Shown here: positions 34,454 through 45,829 of the stretch, piece by piece
Layout of the letters: each line of letters starts with the position of its first letter
How positions within the stretch are numbered: position 1 is the stretch's first letter
Source: Kingdonia uniflora
Lineage: Eukaryota; Streptophyta; Magnoliopsida; Ranunculales; Circaeasteraceae
Direction: 5' to 3'
Assembly (NCBI GenBank): GCA_014058105.1
Contig: JACGCM010002205.1
Location: 2,232,001-2,296,000, forward strand
Length of the DNA: 64,000 nucleotides
The notes under the pieces: generated by a model
Database searches by the model: none
The model's input: the letters and a program-made list of their open reading frames with translations, nothing else
Told to the model about the DNA's origin: nothing
Translations under genes and position numbers: made by a program

Positions 34454-35064
34454 TGTAGGGACCTATCCCTCGATCTCACCTAAATCGATCGGTCACCAGT
34501 TCAAATTACCCAAATCTCAGGCTCATGCATTATTCAACATAACTTCTCCAGTCAACATTTTAACCTACCCCACGAACTAGTGAAGAACATGGGTCGAGCT
34601 TGAACCAGAAAACCTAAACAAGTCAAAGACACCTGTCTCTCACAAACTCGTCAGTTACTCAGTTAACTACCACTAACAACATTATTCAGAAAATGTACTC
34701 CAACACGATAAAGAGCTGCAGAGAAGACCTATATAAAGAAGAAGTTCAAGAAGAGACAGCGACCAGAAAAATTATACAAGAAATCACTTGTTTAGATTCT
34801 CAAACTATTCAAGCTTCTTAGTTACAAGATTCAAGCATTTCTAAACTTAGAAATCACTTGTAATAAGATACCTATTTCAATCACTAAAAATACTTTTACA
34901 AAAATCCTCCACTCGAGGTCGTGGTTTTTTTACCTATTCAGAGGTTTTCTATGCTAAAATCTACCTGTATTATTTTCTCATTTGTCATCAGAATATTATT
35001 ACAGGTTCATTGGTGTAATAGCGAATTTTAAGCCATTTCGAGCTTACGGGATTTGGAAATCACA
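34454..35064 (+). repeat. Element H 5' LTR
   Basis: TGTAGGGACC...GGAAATCACA; TATA (CTATATAAAG) at 34730-34739. Followed by TTTGGCACCGTCTGTGGGA, the primer site. Confidence 0.85.
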
Positions 35065-35134
35065 TTTGGCACCGTCTGTGGGAATCAAACCCACGACCAC
35101 GTTGTTACACTCGACCCACATCAGGAGAAGGTCA

Positions 35135-36020
35135 AATAATGAGTCAACTGATTATCTACCTAGCCGTCACTGATACTTGACTCAGCTCGGTTCTCAACCA
35201 CCTTAAAGGGAAAGTCAAGAAACCCGTCTACTTTATCAGAAAACCCCCACTCCAACAAAAATAAGGTATTCGAAAATTGAGAAACTTCTTCTCACTCTTG
35301 CCTACAATTCACAGAAACTCAAGTACTACTTCCAAGCTCATTCAATCAAAGTCATGACAAATAACCCACTTCGAGAGGATCTATCTAAGAAAAAAAAATC
35401 AAGAATAGTACAGCAGTGGTCCGTCAGTTTGGGAGAACATGATATCAAGTTTGAACAACGCCATTCCAAAATAGGTTAGGCCATTGCCGATTTTCTCGCG
35501 GATTTTCTAGCGGATGTTCTCAAGTGGGAAGAGCACGATCCTAGCCTTGCAGAAGATATTCCTGAATATCCACCCCCATAACCTTTGACGAGCTAGCTGA
35601 ATGGATTACGATCAAAGGGTAGAGACTTCTAACGGATGGATCAGTAGGACCCGCAGGGTCAGGAATCAGAATCGTATTAATTACTTCTTACAATGACAGA
35701 ATTGTGAAATCGATCCGCCTGGATTTTGAGGCCTCAAATAATGTTACCGAATACGAAGCTCTCATTCACGGACTCGATCTTTTTCTTGAGCTCGAAGTCT
35801 CTGACCTCTTCGTGTATACAGATTTACTTCTTATCGTCCACCACTACTCTGAGCGATATAAGAAGAATGGAAAGATGATAGAATACACAGCCCTCGTTGC
35901 AGATAGGATGAGCAAGTTCGCGAAAGCAACTCTCAATTATCTTCCTCGAGGAAAAAATGGACACGCCAATTCCTTGGCATATCTGGCAGGGTCTTGGGTA
36001 CAAAAACACGGTATCTCTAG
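35135..36020 (+). pseudogene. Element H RNase H regions
   Basis: Begins LIIYLAVTDT then GKVKKPVYFI (first RNase H), with frameshifts through 35140-35700. 35704-36010 is open and holds FEASNNVTEYEALIHG, VYTDLLLIVHH and NGHANSLAYLAG of the second RNase H; the last catalytic Asp (DSLA in element G) is Asn here. The upstream edge is the internal deletion joint. Confidence 0.65.
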
Positions 36021-36039
36021 ATTAAAATCATTTCAACCC

Positions 36040-37353
36040 TTAGCATTGATCACATTTCCGTATGCACGATCAATACTTGGGGTGATAAAGAGGGAGACGA
36101 CGATTGGCGAAAGCCTTTCTTTTCCTACCTCGACGTCGACAACAGTTGCAATAGACCACTTCTAGAGGATCCAAAAGAGCATCGATAATTGATCAACATC
36201 TTGAAGTGCTACACAAATATGAAAGGTACGCTATACCGACTTTCCGTTACAGGACCTTATCTCAAGTACCTCTCCAAATCTAAAACAGAGGAAATGCTCT
36301 GCAAATTACATAAAGGGACTTATGGCTCTCATGCCGCAGGTCGATCACTAGCAAACAGAGCTATAACACAAGGAGTATTTTAGCCCAAAATACGCAAGCA
36401 AGCAGAGGAGTACTCACACAGATGCGATACCTGCCAACGACATAGACACATGATACGCGCCCCTGTGCTCGAGCTCCATACAACCAAGGTGTTCTAGCCA
36501 TTCAAAAGATGAGCACTTGATCTCCTCGGAAAATTCCCTAACTCTCCAAGTAATCATCGTCACCTCCACGTAGCTACTGATTATTTTATAAATTGAAAAG
36601 AAGCAGTTCCTTTATGTGAAAGCAGAGAAGAAGAGGTCATCTTTTTTATCTATGAACACATCATCACTCGGTTTGGGTACCCCCACCTGATTCGTATCGA
36701 TAATGGGCCCTAATTGGTTGGGGAAAAGATCGTAACATTCCTCAACCAACACAATATCATCCACTCACCATCCAATCCTTACTATCCTCAAGGTAATGGC
36801 CAAGCTGAAATCACCAACAAAACCATCGTTGATGAACTCAAAAAATGGCTTCACTCAGAGAAAAAAAAGAATTGGGTTTGCAAGCTACCTCATGTTCTAT
36901 AGGCATTTCGTACCACTCCACGAGCATCAACAGGATGCACTCCATTCCTCCTTGCCTATGGCGCTGAGGCTGCCATTCTTTCTGAATATAATCACCCAGT
37001 TCGAGATCACGAGCTGACCAACGAGGAAAACGAGTTTGAACTGGCTTGCAACCTCAATATGATTGATAAAACAGGGGAACGCGTCATTGCTAACCTAGTT
37101 CAATATCATCATATGATAGCCAGATCATATACCAACTGAGTCTGAAATCGTACCTTCCAAATTGATGATCATGTCCGCAGAGAAATTCCTTAACATCGCA
37201 AAGTGCCTCACGCTAGAAATTAGCCGATAACTGGGAGGGTCCATTTATTATCACAGGTTTCTCAGGCCTGGGATCATATCATCTCATGACAGAAGAGAGA
37301 ATCCCCTTTTATAATCCTTGGAATACTAGGCGACTGAAACGGTACTATCGTTA
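36040..37353 (+). pseudogene. Element H integrase
   Basis: 36189-36383: HKGTYGSHAAGRSLANRAI (zinc finger histidines), then CDTCQRH after a stop. Core broken near 36500-36700 (Asp in LDLLGKFPN context). 36714-36902: NQHNIIHSPSNPYYPQ then GNGQAEITNKT with the third catalytic residue intact. C-terminal domain ends LKRYYR-stop at about 37353, the normal end for this family. Several stops. Confidence 0.7.
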
Positions 37354-37550
37354 AGCGTCTTGCTACTCCATTTATATTTCTCGCTTTTGTTTTTCAATTC
37401 CAAAAGTGAGATGTTCATCTCCATGTAATGTAAATTATGAACTTATTAATGAAACTTTCAAGTTTTTCACAACATCTCTCTACTTACGTAGATTTAACCA
37501 CATTATATAGATCAAAGCATAGATAATACTAGTTTTCCATCGATCTAATA

Positions 37551-38033
37551 CCAGTTAAATCAAGAATAACACTTGGTTTGGCTGACTTCACTAAATCTCT
37601 GCGATCGAAGCAAGTGTAGAAACTTGTTTTATATCAAATACTCTACCATACAAAAGATAAGGCAAAAGTCATACTAGTCTTCATCTTTTTCAACTTGTTT
37701 GGGTCATTATACCAGTTAAATTAAGGACAACACTTGATTTGGCTGACTCTACTAAATCTCTGTGATCGAGGCAAGTGTAGAAACTTGTCTTATATCAAAG
37801 ACTTTAACAGACATAAGATAAGGCAAAGATAATACTATCCTTGATCTCTTTCAATATGTCTACAATATTCTTCCAGTTGAATCAAAAGTCACTTAATTCG
37901 ACTGGCTCAACCTGCCTCTGCGATTAGAGCATGTGTAAAAACTTGTTCTATATCAAAGACCCCACCAGACACAAGATAAGGCAAAGGTCATACTTGCTTT
38001 CATCTATTTCAATGTGCTTGCGACATATACAAT
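37551..38033 (+). repeat. Element H 3' tandem repeat array
   Basis: Three units of about 161 bp, starting CCAGTT at 37551, 37712 and 37873; each contains TTGGTTTGGCTGACT-like, TCTCTGCGAT and AAGATAAGGCAAAG blocks. Homologous to the element G array. Confidence 0.8.
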
Positions 38034-38225
38034 TTATTTTACAGGTCAAAGTCATATTACAAGGGATTCTTTCCTGCTATGAGGTGTCAACAGTACTTTT
38101 CCCTTCTGCAAGAGGTCAAACTCTCAATTCACAAATTTTAGCAGCTCTGCAGGTCGAGGGACTAGATGAGTTTCCATTAAGGACATACAATTCCCCCGAT
38201 CTATATTCACTCCATAAACGCATTC

Positions 38226-41200
38226 CTTATCCGACAGACTTTTGAACAAGGTATCTTGTTCTAACTAAAGTCTTTTTACATCCTCTACACAATATGCAAC
38301 AACCAACTTTAACAGTTCTAAACTTGATGCATTGGATATGACCATCGTTGCAAATTTTGATCTCAACTTCTTGAGGCGTGCCTCCAAATTTGAGTACAAT
38401 TTCTTCTGATGGATCAGCTCCATGTCTAGTGGAGCATCCATTGTTATATTCTCCTCCAATTTCTTCAAATATTTAGCTTATTTAGCCAAGTTCTTGGCCT
38501 CTAGGTCCACCACCTGAGCACGAAGTCTCTAGATTTCTGCATTCAACTCTTCCCTAGCTGGAATATCCTTTAATAAGTCATCTTTCTTCTTTATCAGCAT
38601 CTCCTTTGCCCAGATTTCCCTAGCTGGAATATCCTTTAATAAGTCATCTTTCTTCTTTATAAGAGCAACATCGAACTTCTACTGGTATTCCCTTAAGCTT
38701 GCATTAACTCTCTGCACATGTCCCTGTATTCGAGCTACATCAACTTCGAGCTCTGTAATTCTTCCTGATAAACTTACTATATCCCCTCAAACTAGAGGAA
38801 TTTGAACATCCTTTTTACCTCCCCTCGAACACTCTCCAACTTCTACTTTCTTGGCACGTGCGTAGGCAAGATAGGCCTTTAGTTGAGCCACTCTCACATT
38901 ATGATCATTACAACTTTATTGCATCTCCCAAAACTCCATATCCTTTGCAGGCAGGGCTACATGCAAGTGTTCTACTAAAGCCTTCGAGGCCGATAGGTTC
39001 TCTCATGCTACTTTCAGCTCGTTATTTTTTTTACCAGTATCTGCTTCAGTCGTTCCAACTCACTTCTATAATTTGGAGATCAGCTCAAAATTGCCCTTCT
39101 AATCTTTCTAGCACCTGAATACGATACTGAGCTATTTCAATAGACCTATTCTTTGACATTAGAATGTCAATCCGACTCTGAAGTTTTGTGGCATATTCCA
39201 TCATCTCTACAAGATCTTTTGACCCTTTGCCGATCTCGGCATCTTTCACCTCAAGCTTACGACTGAGGTCGACAACAGCCTGGCTTGCCTCAACATATTT
39301 AAAGTTTACTTTTATGTGTTGGTCTTCTCTATCCTCACTCGTTCCCCTCATCCTATCTAACTCCTCTACAAATTCTAGGTAATATTGGAGCGCTTCATCT
39401 TCGCGTGAGCGAACTGAATCCAATTGGACCGGCACAATATAGATATATTAAATACAGTTCAATTCAAAACACCCATCAACATGCATTTATACGTATCTCA
39501 TTTCTAAAAAGTATCCAATTTCTAACATCTACTATGTACAACTACTTTTAGACTTAAGGTCGAAGTACCAACTCAGCGAAATACTTCATGGCATGTATTT
39601 CAGTATCTCAGGTACATATTTCTTATATGCAACTGTCAAAATTATTTTTTTATATACCTTTACATTCTATGATTGCTCGCGCTACTTAGTATATCACCAA
39701 ATTTATCGCGTAAGCCAGAAGGCCTTTGCCGATCTAACCTGCAGCTCAGCTTGCGAAGACAGCAAGGATGTAGAAATCTCCTTCTCCATGGCAAGCTCAG
39801 TCTCTAGGTCATTTATCCTAAGATTGATTTCTCTAAATGCCTACAAAAGAGTTACAGAAAAATTCAGCCTACAAGTCTATTAAATGCACACAATCCAACA
39901 GTTTACGATGCATGTCAAATATGTTCATACAAATTTATTTCCCTGCCCTACCTTCTCAGTCACACCCTCAAGGTGTTCAGTGTCATCCCCTTGATTGCCA
40001 ATCACATTCTGATGGGAGACACCATCTAAACCATCCACAACTCCCACTGTAACCTCATCTATCTCTTCTTCATCTCCCTCCTCAATGTAGGTGTCCGCCT
40101 TAATGGCATCCACCTCCTCCTCCGAGTAACCCTTCAACATCAGGTGGCACCCCAGCCTGTCGCGCTCCTCAGCCATCTCCTCCATCTTGGCTCTTGTTTC
40201 CACCTGTAGCTGCCCAATTGCTACGACATGAGAAACCTTCAGAGACTCCAGCTGCTTGGTATCCTTGGCAGTATCAGCTTACGCCCAAGCTAACTTTTTC
40301 TCAAGCTCGATCTTCATCTTCTTCAGCTCGGACTTATCTTCTTCAACTCCCAACCAGATCCCCTTCACTAACTGAGTATCCTACATAATAAATTGACCTC
40401 AGTATCAGCTCAGAATGCAATAAATATATTTCACATAATCAATATACACTAACCATTTTGCTCGTATCTTCATCTCCGTGAAGGGACGCCAGCCTGGCCC
40501 TTTCTTCCACCTCTTTAAGGTCGTCGAGAACAATAGGTCTCTCTTCGATGACCATCTTTCCAGACTTCTCCGAAGATTCGACCATTTTCCTTTTTTCTTT
40601 AGCAGACTAACCACTTCCAGTGGTACCAGAGGCCGCTGCAGACTTTAACATTCATTTTTTCGGATATTTTTGAGCTATTTTGCTCGACATGATAGGTTCA
40701 GGCTGAACTGAGCTTTCTATTTCAGGGGTCTTGGCCGAATTGGTTCGACCTTCCCCACCTGTTCCTCTCTTTGTCCCTGCGTCAGTACCCGACATCAACC
40801 TGGACAACTGAGCCTTTTTTACCTTTTTTGACCTACTATCAACTCTTTTCTTTCTGCTAAGGCCTAGTCTTTCCAATACGAATTTGAGCTCAGCCTCCTC
40901 CTCACCAAATTCGTCTAATAAAGACTCTTTTCTCTCGACGTGGGATTTCACACCAGCAATGCACAACATCATTTAATGATCAACAACAAGTATCAGTTCA
41001 AATATATCAATATATTATCTATCCATGACAATAATTACTTTGTTTTACAGTTCTAAACCAAAGATCCAAAGGTTCTTCATCATCTCTCTAAAGGCAATTA
41101 CCCTTCACCCATATGGCACTGTCATTCCAAGTTCGACCTGCTCAATTCAGATTGAAGAAACGAGGCCGAATTACGCTCGCACAAAAATATGCCCCACCAC

Positions 41201-41880
41201 TGGCACGATAATTCTTCACCCTATAGAATTGTAACACATCCTCAGGGGATATCCTCCTCACCTTCCCCTCGTTCTCCCACTTCTCATTCAGATGATCGCA
41301 AATATTTATTACTTCCCACATGTTCCCATTCATTTGAACAGGACATGCCTCAATTGCATTTATGATCCCCTTCACCAAATTGGTCAGGGGAAGACTCAAC
41401 CCGTACTCTAATTGAGATAGGTAACACAAAAAACTTTCCTCAAGGTCACTCCGAACACCCCAATCAAAGTATTCTAGCAAGATCGATTCGTCTATACCCC
41501 TATCTCATTTTTCAACTTCTATATCGGCCAACAGATAAAAATATTCTTTCCCCGCCGCTTCTGTACAACCCCTAAACTGCCTACCGACGTACTCTTCACA
41601 GTTACCCCATGTCCCTCCTACACCTGCCTTGGCCTTACAGAATTCTCTAAAGGGATCCAAACCAGGAGGATAGGATATCAATTGACTAAGAAAACCTGGA
41701 AATTGTTACAATCCTACTTCAACCTCACCATCGGACTCCATCGTCTGACCGGAAGTTTATACCTCGTTATCAGGTAAAGGATCCATATCAATAATAATTT
41801 TTACAGGCTACGTTTCGACCTACACAATTGCCTCTCACGCTCAACCTACATACATGTTTGCTTATCTACTATTACTTCAT
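38226..41880 (-). pseudogene. Element H aORF-3: transposon-protein-like domain, acidic linker, long coiled coil (antisense)
   Basis: Minus strand, five parts. (1) 41700-41050: FPGFL, FREFCK, GGTWGN, then YGLSLPLTNLVKGI, PVQMNGNMWEVINICDHLNEKW and FFNLN...WVKGNC; this is the Transposase_28-like domain. (2) 40972-40454: linker with SHVERKESLLDEFGEEEAEL and basic KKVKKAQLSRL. (3) after a 73 bp intron (40381-40453): LGVEEDKSELKKMK coil, GYSEEEVDAIKADTY and GVVDGLDGV. (4) 39840-39750: LRINDLETELA. (5) 39435-38226: a long coil with RSREDEAL, EDREDQH, IAQYRIQVLER, ending DRGNCMS. Parts match element G in order. A 66 bp in-frame duplication lies in the coil. Several stops. Antisense to pol, presumably expressed from its own promoter; role unknown. 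Confidence 0.65.
40381..40453 (-). other. Intron in element H aORF-3
   Basis: Minus strand ATG|GTTAGTG...TTATGTAG|GATACT. Element G has an intron at the identical place (48256-48345: ATG|GTAAAC...TTTTACAG|GTTGC). Confidence 0.6.
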
Positions 41881-42252
41881 ATAAATCAATCATATACGTT
41901 CAACATATATCTTTAATATATTTTGTGTATATATGCAAATACAGATATTACCATAAATAGTTGATGTTAAGATTTACTTAAAAAAACGATTACAATTTGC
42001 ACAAACACATATATCTCCCATACGTCTCTGCTAATCTTCAAAATAAGAATGGGAATCCGCAGTAACTCCAAGTCCTTCCCTCACGATGCCGCTGTAAAAC
42101 CACATCCGCGATTCAGTGTCTCTTACTCTCTTCGACCGTTAATCACCCTCAGATAAGTTAGTATCAAGTCCTCTGTACTTATTTCGCGCCTCTCTCTCTG
42201 TGCTCTCCAAAATTTTAAAAGTTTAAAAACGTTTGAATGATGAAGAGGAAGT

Positions 42253-42263
42253 ACTATTTATCC
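42253..42263 (-). promoter_or_regulatory. TATA box upstream of element H aORF-3
   Basis: Minus strand GGATAAATAGT, preceded about 45 bp upstream by ACAAAACCGAGGATGG, the counterpart of the AAAATCGAGGNGG block before the element L and D aORF-3 TATA sites. 41881-42252 would be 5' untranslated leader or first exon; I see no frame there. Confidence 0.45.
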
Positions 42264-42838
42264 TTTCTCTCTCTAGCAGCGTGCATTTATTGTGCCTCAC
42301 ACGACCCATCCTCGGTTTTGTAACTGAGGCATCCTTTCTACTATCCATGTCAGATGTCTAGTACCTATTCAATAAAATAGACTTTCCATCATTACCCCTC
42401 CCTTCATATTTTAATATATTCCTCTCTCCTCTCCCCTGTCTCCATATCTTTTTCTGACCTTCCCACACTCACGATAATTCACACTACACGTTATCAGATT
42501 TCTCAGCTTTACATACAAAATAAAACTAGAAGCTTCTATACTTCCTCTTTTTTGTATCGTACTTATAGTAAAAGTGACGTCATTTTTAAAGCTAACAAAA
42601 TCATCAAAATTATTCGAAATATTTACCACAACAATTTTCAAATGGTATTTGCAACTATAGAGGATCCCGTTGATTTACATTATTTTCTATTCACATTCAA
42701 CAAACTTATTTTTATTTATGATAAACGCATTTTTACAACATCACATCTGAAACAAACTTAATAGCCTGGAATACCACATCCAATCACATCACCACTCGAT
42801 CAGCCATCTTCAAATTCAATTTCGACCTCCGTAATCAA

Positions 42839-43081
42839 TTAAACCATTTCTTCTCGAGCTACAGGGTCCAGCACCAGCACACGAAAGCATACCTCAAAGA
42901 AATTCCGGGCATACTCACGTACCCTTCTCCTTACATCTAATCCTTCGAGCTGACACTCCCTCACTGGTAACTCAGCATCATAGCCAAATGCGCCAAAAAT
43001 ATTCTCCCGCACTTCAGCTATCTTTAAAGCCAATCGTCGTTTTGCAGCGTGTCGAATTCTCTGAGATCGAGACGGTGCCAT
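42839..43081 (-). CDS. Element H aORF-2 (antisense)
   Basis: 80 codons from a minus-strand ATG at 43081: a basic start (MAPSRSQRIRHAAKRR) followed by acidic/hydrophobic helices (EYARNFFEVCFRVLVLD). TATA (CATATAAAAAGG) lies about 45 bp upstream. Same slot as element L aORF-2. No family recognised. Intact frame, but it is small and could still be a fragment. Confidence 0.45.
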   Translation of the reverse strand: MAPSRSQRIRHAAKRRLALKIAEVRENIFGAFGYDAELPVRECQLEGLDVRRRVREYARNFFEVCFRVLVLDPVAREEMV

Positions 43082-43116
43082 CCTAACATCTTCTCCACCT
43101 TCACAATTTCCTTTCC

Positions 43117-43128
43117 CTTTTTATATGA
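43117..43128 (-). promoter_or_regulatory. TATA box of element H aORF-2
   Basis: Minus strand TCATATAAAAAG followed by an A/G-rich leader to the ATG at 43081. Confidence 0.5.
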
Positions 43129-43674
43129 CTTTGACACGCTTTCCCCTCAAAAAGTGATTTTTACCTTTTATCTCGCAACGAAAACCCAATAATCTTGAGA
43201 AAAATATTTGAACTTATCTCTTCTATCGAGCTTATCCATTATATTACTTTCTAAGTCGAGCATATTTTGTCTAGATTTATTACTCCATCGAACTCAATTA
43301 GGTTGAATTTTTACGTGCTAAAATCTAAAAAAAATTGCCTCCAACATTTTCAACGCACTATAGACTCTACTTACATCCAACTTATATTCTCACACAGACT
43401 TCTTTCAGTTCAAGTAAAGGGAACCAATACTTGGAATATTCATACATTCTTCGTAATATTTAAGCTCGATTCCTATATACTTTATATCTACAAAAACACA
43501 GGTGATCAAATATTAAATTTTATTCATATTACCAAATGTTACACTTTTTTTTTGCGGATAACAAGTCTTTCAATAACCGGACTCAGGCACAATGCAGTTA
43601 CATAAATCTATCAACACAACCTTAAGGTACTTTGCAGATAATATCTTTCCAATGCTTTTTAAGGAACAGGTCGT

Positions 43675-44324
43675 TCAATCATTCTGGAACTTCAAGTCCT
43701 TCAGTTCGTCCCGCTTTAGTGATCTTTCACCCTGACATAAAGAAGACATTGGATCCAACAGAGAGCTACCCTTGCATGAGTCTGGTCGAAGTCCAGTCAA
43801 GCTTCTAATGGAAACTATGCAAGCAGTTGACTTAGTGCAGGCCTCCACCCAACAAAGTGAAGGTCTTATGAGCGCTAAAAAATGATGGAAATGCTTCAGC
43901 AGACTCCCACTTCGCATCCTCCTCCTCCACTGCCATCACCGCCTCTTCAATAACCACCACCATTGAAGAGTTGGTAGAGATGAAAAGGGCCCAACTTTAG
44001 AATCCATGGCGATACAAGAGATCAGCATAACTGCCCCGTAGTTACGCCTACCCCTGTATATGAATCCCGAACATTGTCCTCCGCCAGAGTACGGAGACAA
44101 GCCCAATGTTACTCGCCTGCCAAGATGAGAACATGAAACCTTTACTTACAATTAAATTCCTCCTCAGCTTTAACCGCTTTCTCTTCCAACATACCTTGAT
44201 AAATCGGAGGAACAGGAGTAGGAATAGACAATTCCTGGGATTGGTCACCAATGTACTTCAACTTCAGCCTCTGCATTTTAGTTGCTATCTTCTCTTCAAG
44301 AGCCATCCTCCGAGTTTTCACCAT
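43675..44324 (-). pseudogene. Element H aORF-1 (antisense)
   Basis: Minus-strand ATG at 44324: MVKTRRM, an EEKIATKMQRLKLKYI helix, DQSQE, PTPVPPIY and EEKAVKAEEEF, then a stop at 44145. The order MxKTR - helix - xxQ - PTP/PP - acidic is the same in D, E and F. The expected second half (ERR helix) would lie at 44060-43900 but is not readable; 43917-43675 is an open frame of uncertain relation. Confidence 0.55.
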
Positions 44325-44395
44325 TTAAGAAAAGTTGCAAAATTCAGAAAAAAGTTATGCAAACAGGCACTGCTTCAAAGATTTCCTATAGGTAC

Positions 44396-44405
44396 TATTT
44401 ATATA
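44396..44405 (-). promoter_or_regulatory. TATA box of element H aORF-1
   Basis: Minus strand TATATAAATA, 72 bp before the ATG at 44324 and about 260 bp from the LTR edge. Confidence 0.6.
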
Positions 44406-44662
44406 ACCCTATATTCATTTTGTAGGTACATTTTCCCAAGTGTTATCATTTATTGCAGACGTGACTATTCAATCGTAAACGTCACATACATCAGCGTCCA
44501 TATCATCATTTAATACCCATCACTTCTTAATATTGCGTAACTTCCTTCCAGTCAACACCATCATTACTCCGTTTCAAATTTTAATGATTTAACCAAATAC
44601 CCGATATACTCAGATTCTTTCTCAACCAAAGCCACTCGTGACTTTAGTTGCGAGGGGGCGAT

Positions 44663-45271
44663 TGTAGGGACCTATCCCTCGATCTCACCTAAATCGATTT
44701 GTGCCAGTTCTAATTACCCCCATCTCAGGCTCACGTATTATTCAACATAACTTCTCCAGTCAACATTTCAACCTACCCCACGAACTAGTGATGAATGTGG
44801 GTCGAGCTTAAGCCAAAAAACATGAATAAGTCAAAGACACCTGTCTCTCACGAACTCATCAGTTACTTAATCAACCGCTACTAACCACATTGTTAAAAAA
44901 ATGTGCTCCATCACGATGAAGAGCTGCGGAGAAGGCCTATATAAAGAAGAAGTTCCAGAAGAGACAGGGACCTGAAAAATTACATAAGAAATTACTTGTC
45001 TAGATTCTCAAACTATTCAAGCTTCTTAATTACAAGATTCAAACATTTTTAAACTTAGAGATCACTTGTAATAAGATACCTATTTTAATCACTAAAAATA
45101 CTTTTACAAAAATCCTTAACTCGAGGTCGTGGTTTTTTACCTATTCAGAGGTTTTCCATGTTAAAATCCACCTGTGTCATTTTTTTATTTGCCATCAGAA
45201 TATTCTTATAGGTTCATTGGTGTGATAGTAAATTTCAAGCCATTTCGAGCTTATGGAATTTGGCCATCACA
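44663..45271 (+). repeat. Element H 3' LTR
   Basis: Preceded by GCGAGGGGGCGAT. TATA (CTATATAAAG) at 44938-44947. Nearly collinear with the 5' LTR, differing by scattered substitutions. Confidence 0.85.
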
Positions 45272-45276
45272 GTATT

Positions 45277-45790
45277 ACTAGCTTTCATCCCTTTCAATAT
45301 GTCTGCGGCATCATACCAGTTAAATCAAGAATACATTTGGTTTGGCTGACTCTATTAAATCTTCTGCGATTTGAGCAAGGTAGCACATGTTTTCAATCAA
45401 CGGACTGTACCAGACATAAGATAAAGCAAAGGTAATACTAGCTTTTATCTCTTTTAATGTCTGCGACACCATACCAGTTAAATAAAAAATACACTTGGTT
45501 TGGCTGACTTTGCTAAATCTCCTGCGGTTAGAACAAGGTAGAACTTGTTTTTCACTCAAATGACTCTACCAGACATAAGATAAAGTAAAGGTAGAACTAG
45601 TTTTTATCTCTTTCAATATGTCTGCGACATTCTATCGCCTTGATCAAGGCTACGCTTGATCGAAAAACTTTGCTCAACTCCTAGATTAAAACAAAGGTGA
45701 TACTAGTTTTTAAACGAAGAGATCAACCAGACATAAGATAAAGCAACGGTAAAACTAGCTTTCATCTCTCTACATGTCTGCGACACATAT
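45277..45790 (+). repeat. Element G 3' tandem repeat array, continued
   Basis: Units start CCAGTTAAAT at 45316 and 45474 with a diverged third from about 45637; each has the TTTGGCTGACT, TCT(C)CTGCGRT and ACATAAGATAAAGCAA blocks. A 79-codon minus-strand frame across two units is a by-product of the repeat. Confidence 0.75.
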
Positions 45791-45829
45791 TATTTCTTTT
45801 TTCAGGTTTATATATAACTGCTACAATAC

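Larger units (their letters stand above)
34454..45271 (+). mobile_element. Element H: deletion-derivative Tat-type retrotransposon
   Basis: LTRs 34454-35064 (611 bp) and 44663-45271 (609 bp), flanked by GAAAT (34449-34453) and GTATT (45272-45276); the uninterrupted repeat unit nearby reads GTAAT, so this is a target duplication with one change on each side. Primer site at 35065-35083, purine tract at 44650-44662. Between leader and pol, gag, protease and most of RT are missing: the leader runs straight into the RNase H region at about 35135. Second RNase H, integrase, tandem repeats and all three antisense genes remain. 10.8 kb. Confidence 0.9.

Noticed and set aside
37551..38033. CRISPR-like array
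   Set aside because: Units of 160 bp are contiguous and diverged with no spacer structure, and the DNA is from a plant.
43267..43605. 112-codon plus-strand frame
   Set aside because: AT-rich spacer between antisense genes of element H; no homologue in D, E or L at the same place.
44106..44513. 135-codon plus-strand frame
   Set aside because: Overlaps aORF-1 and its promoter on the opposite strand, where several copies agree.
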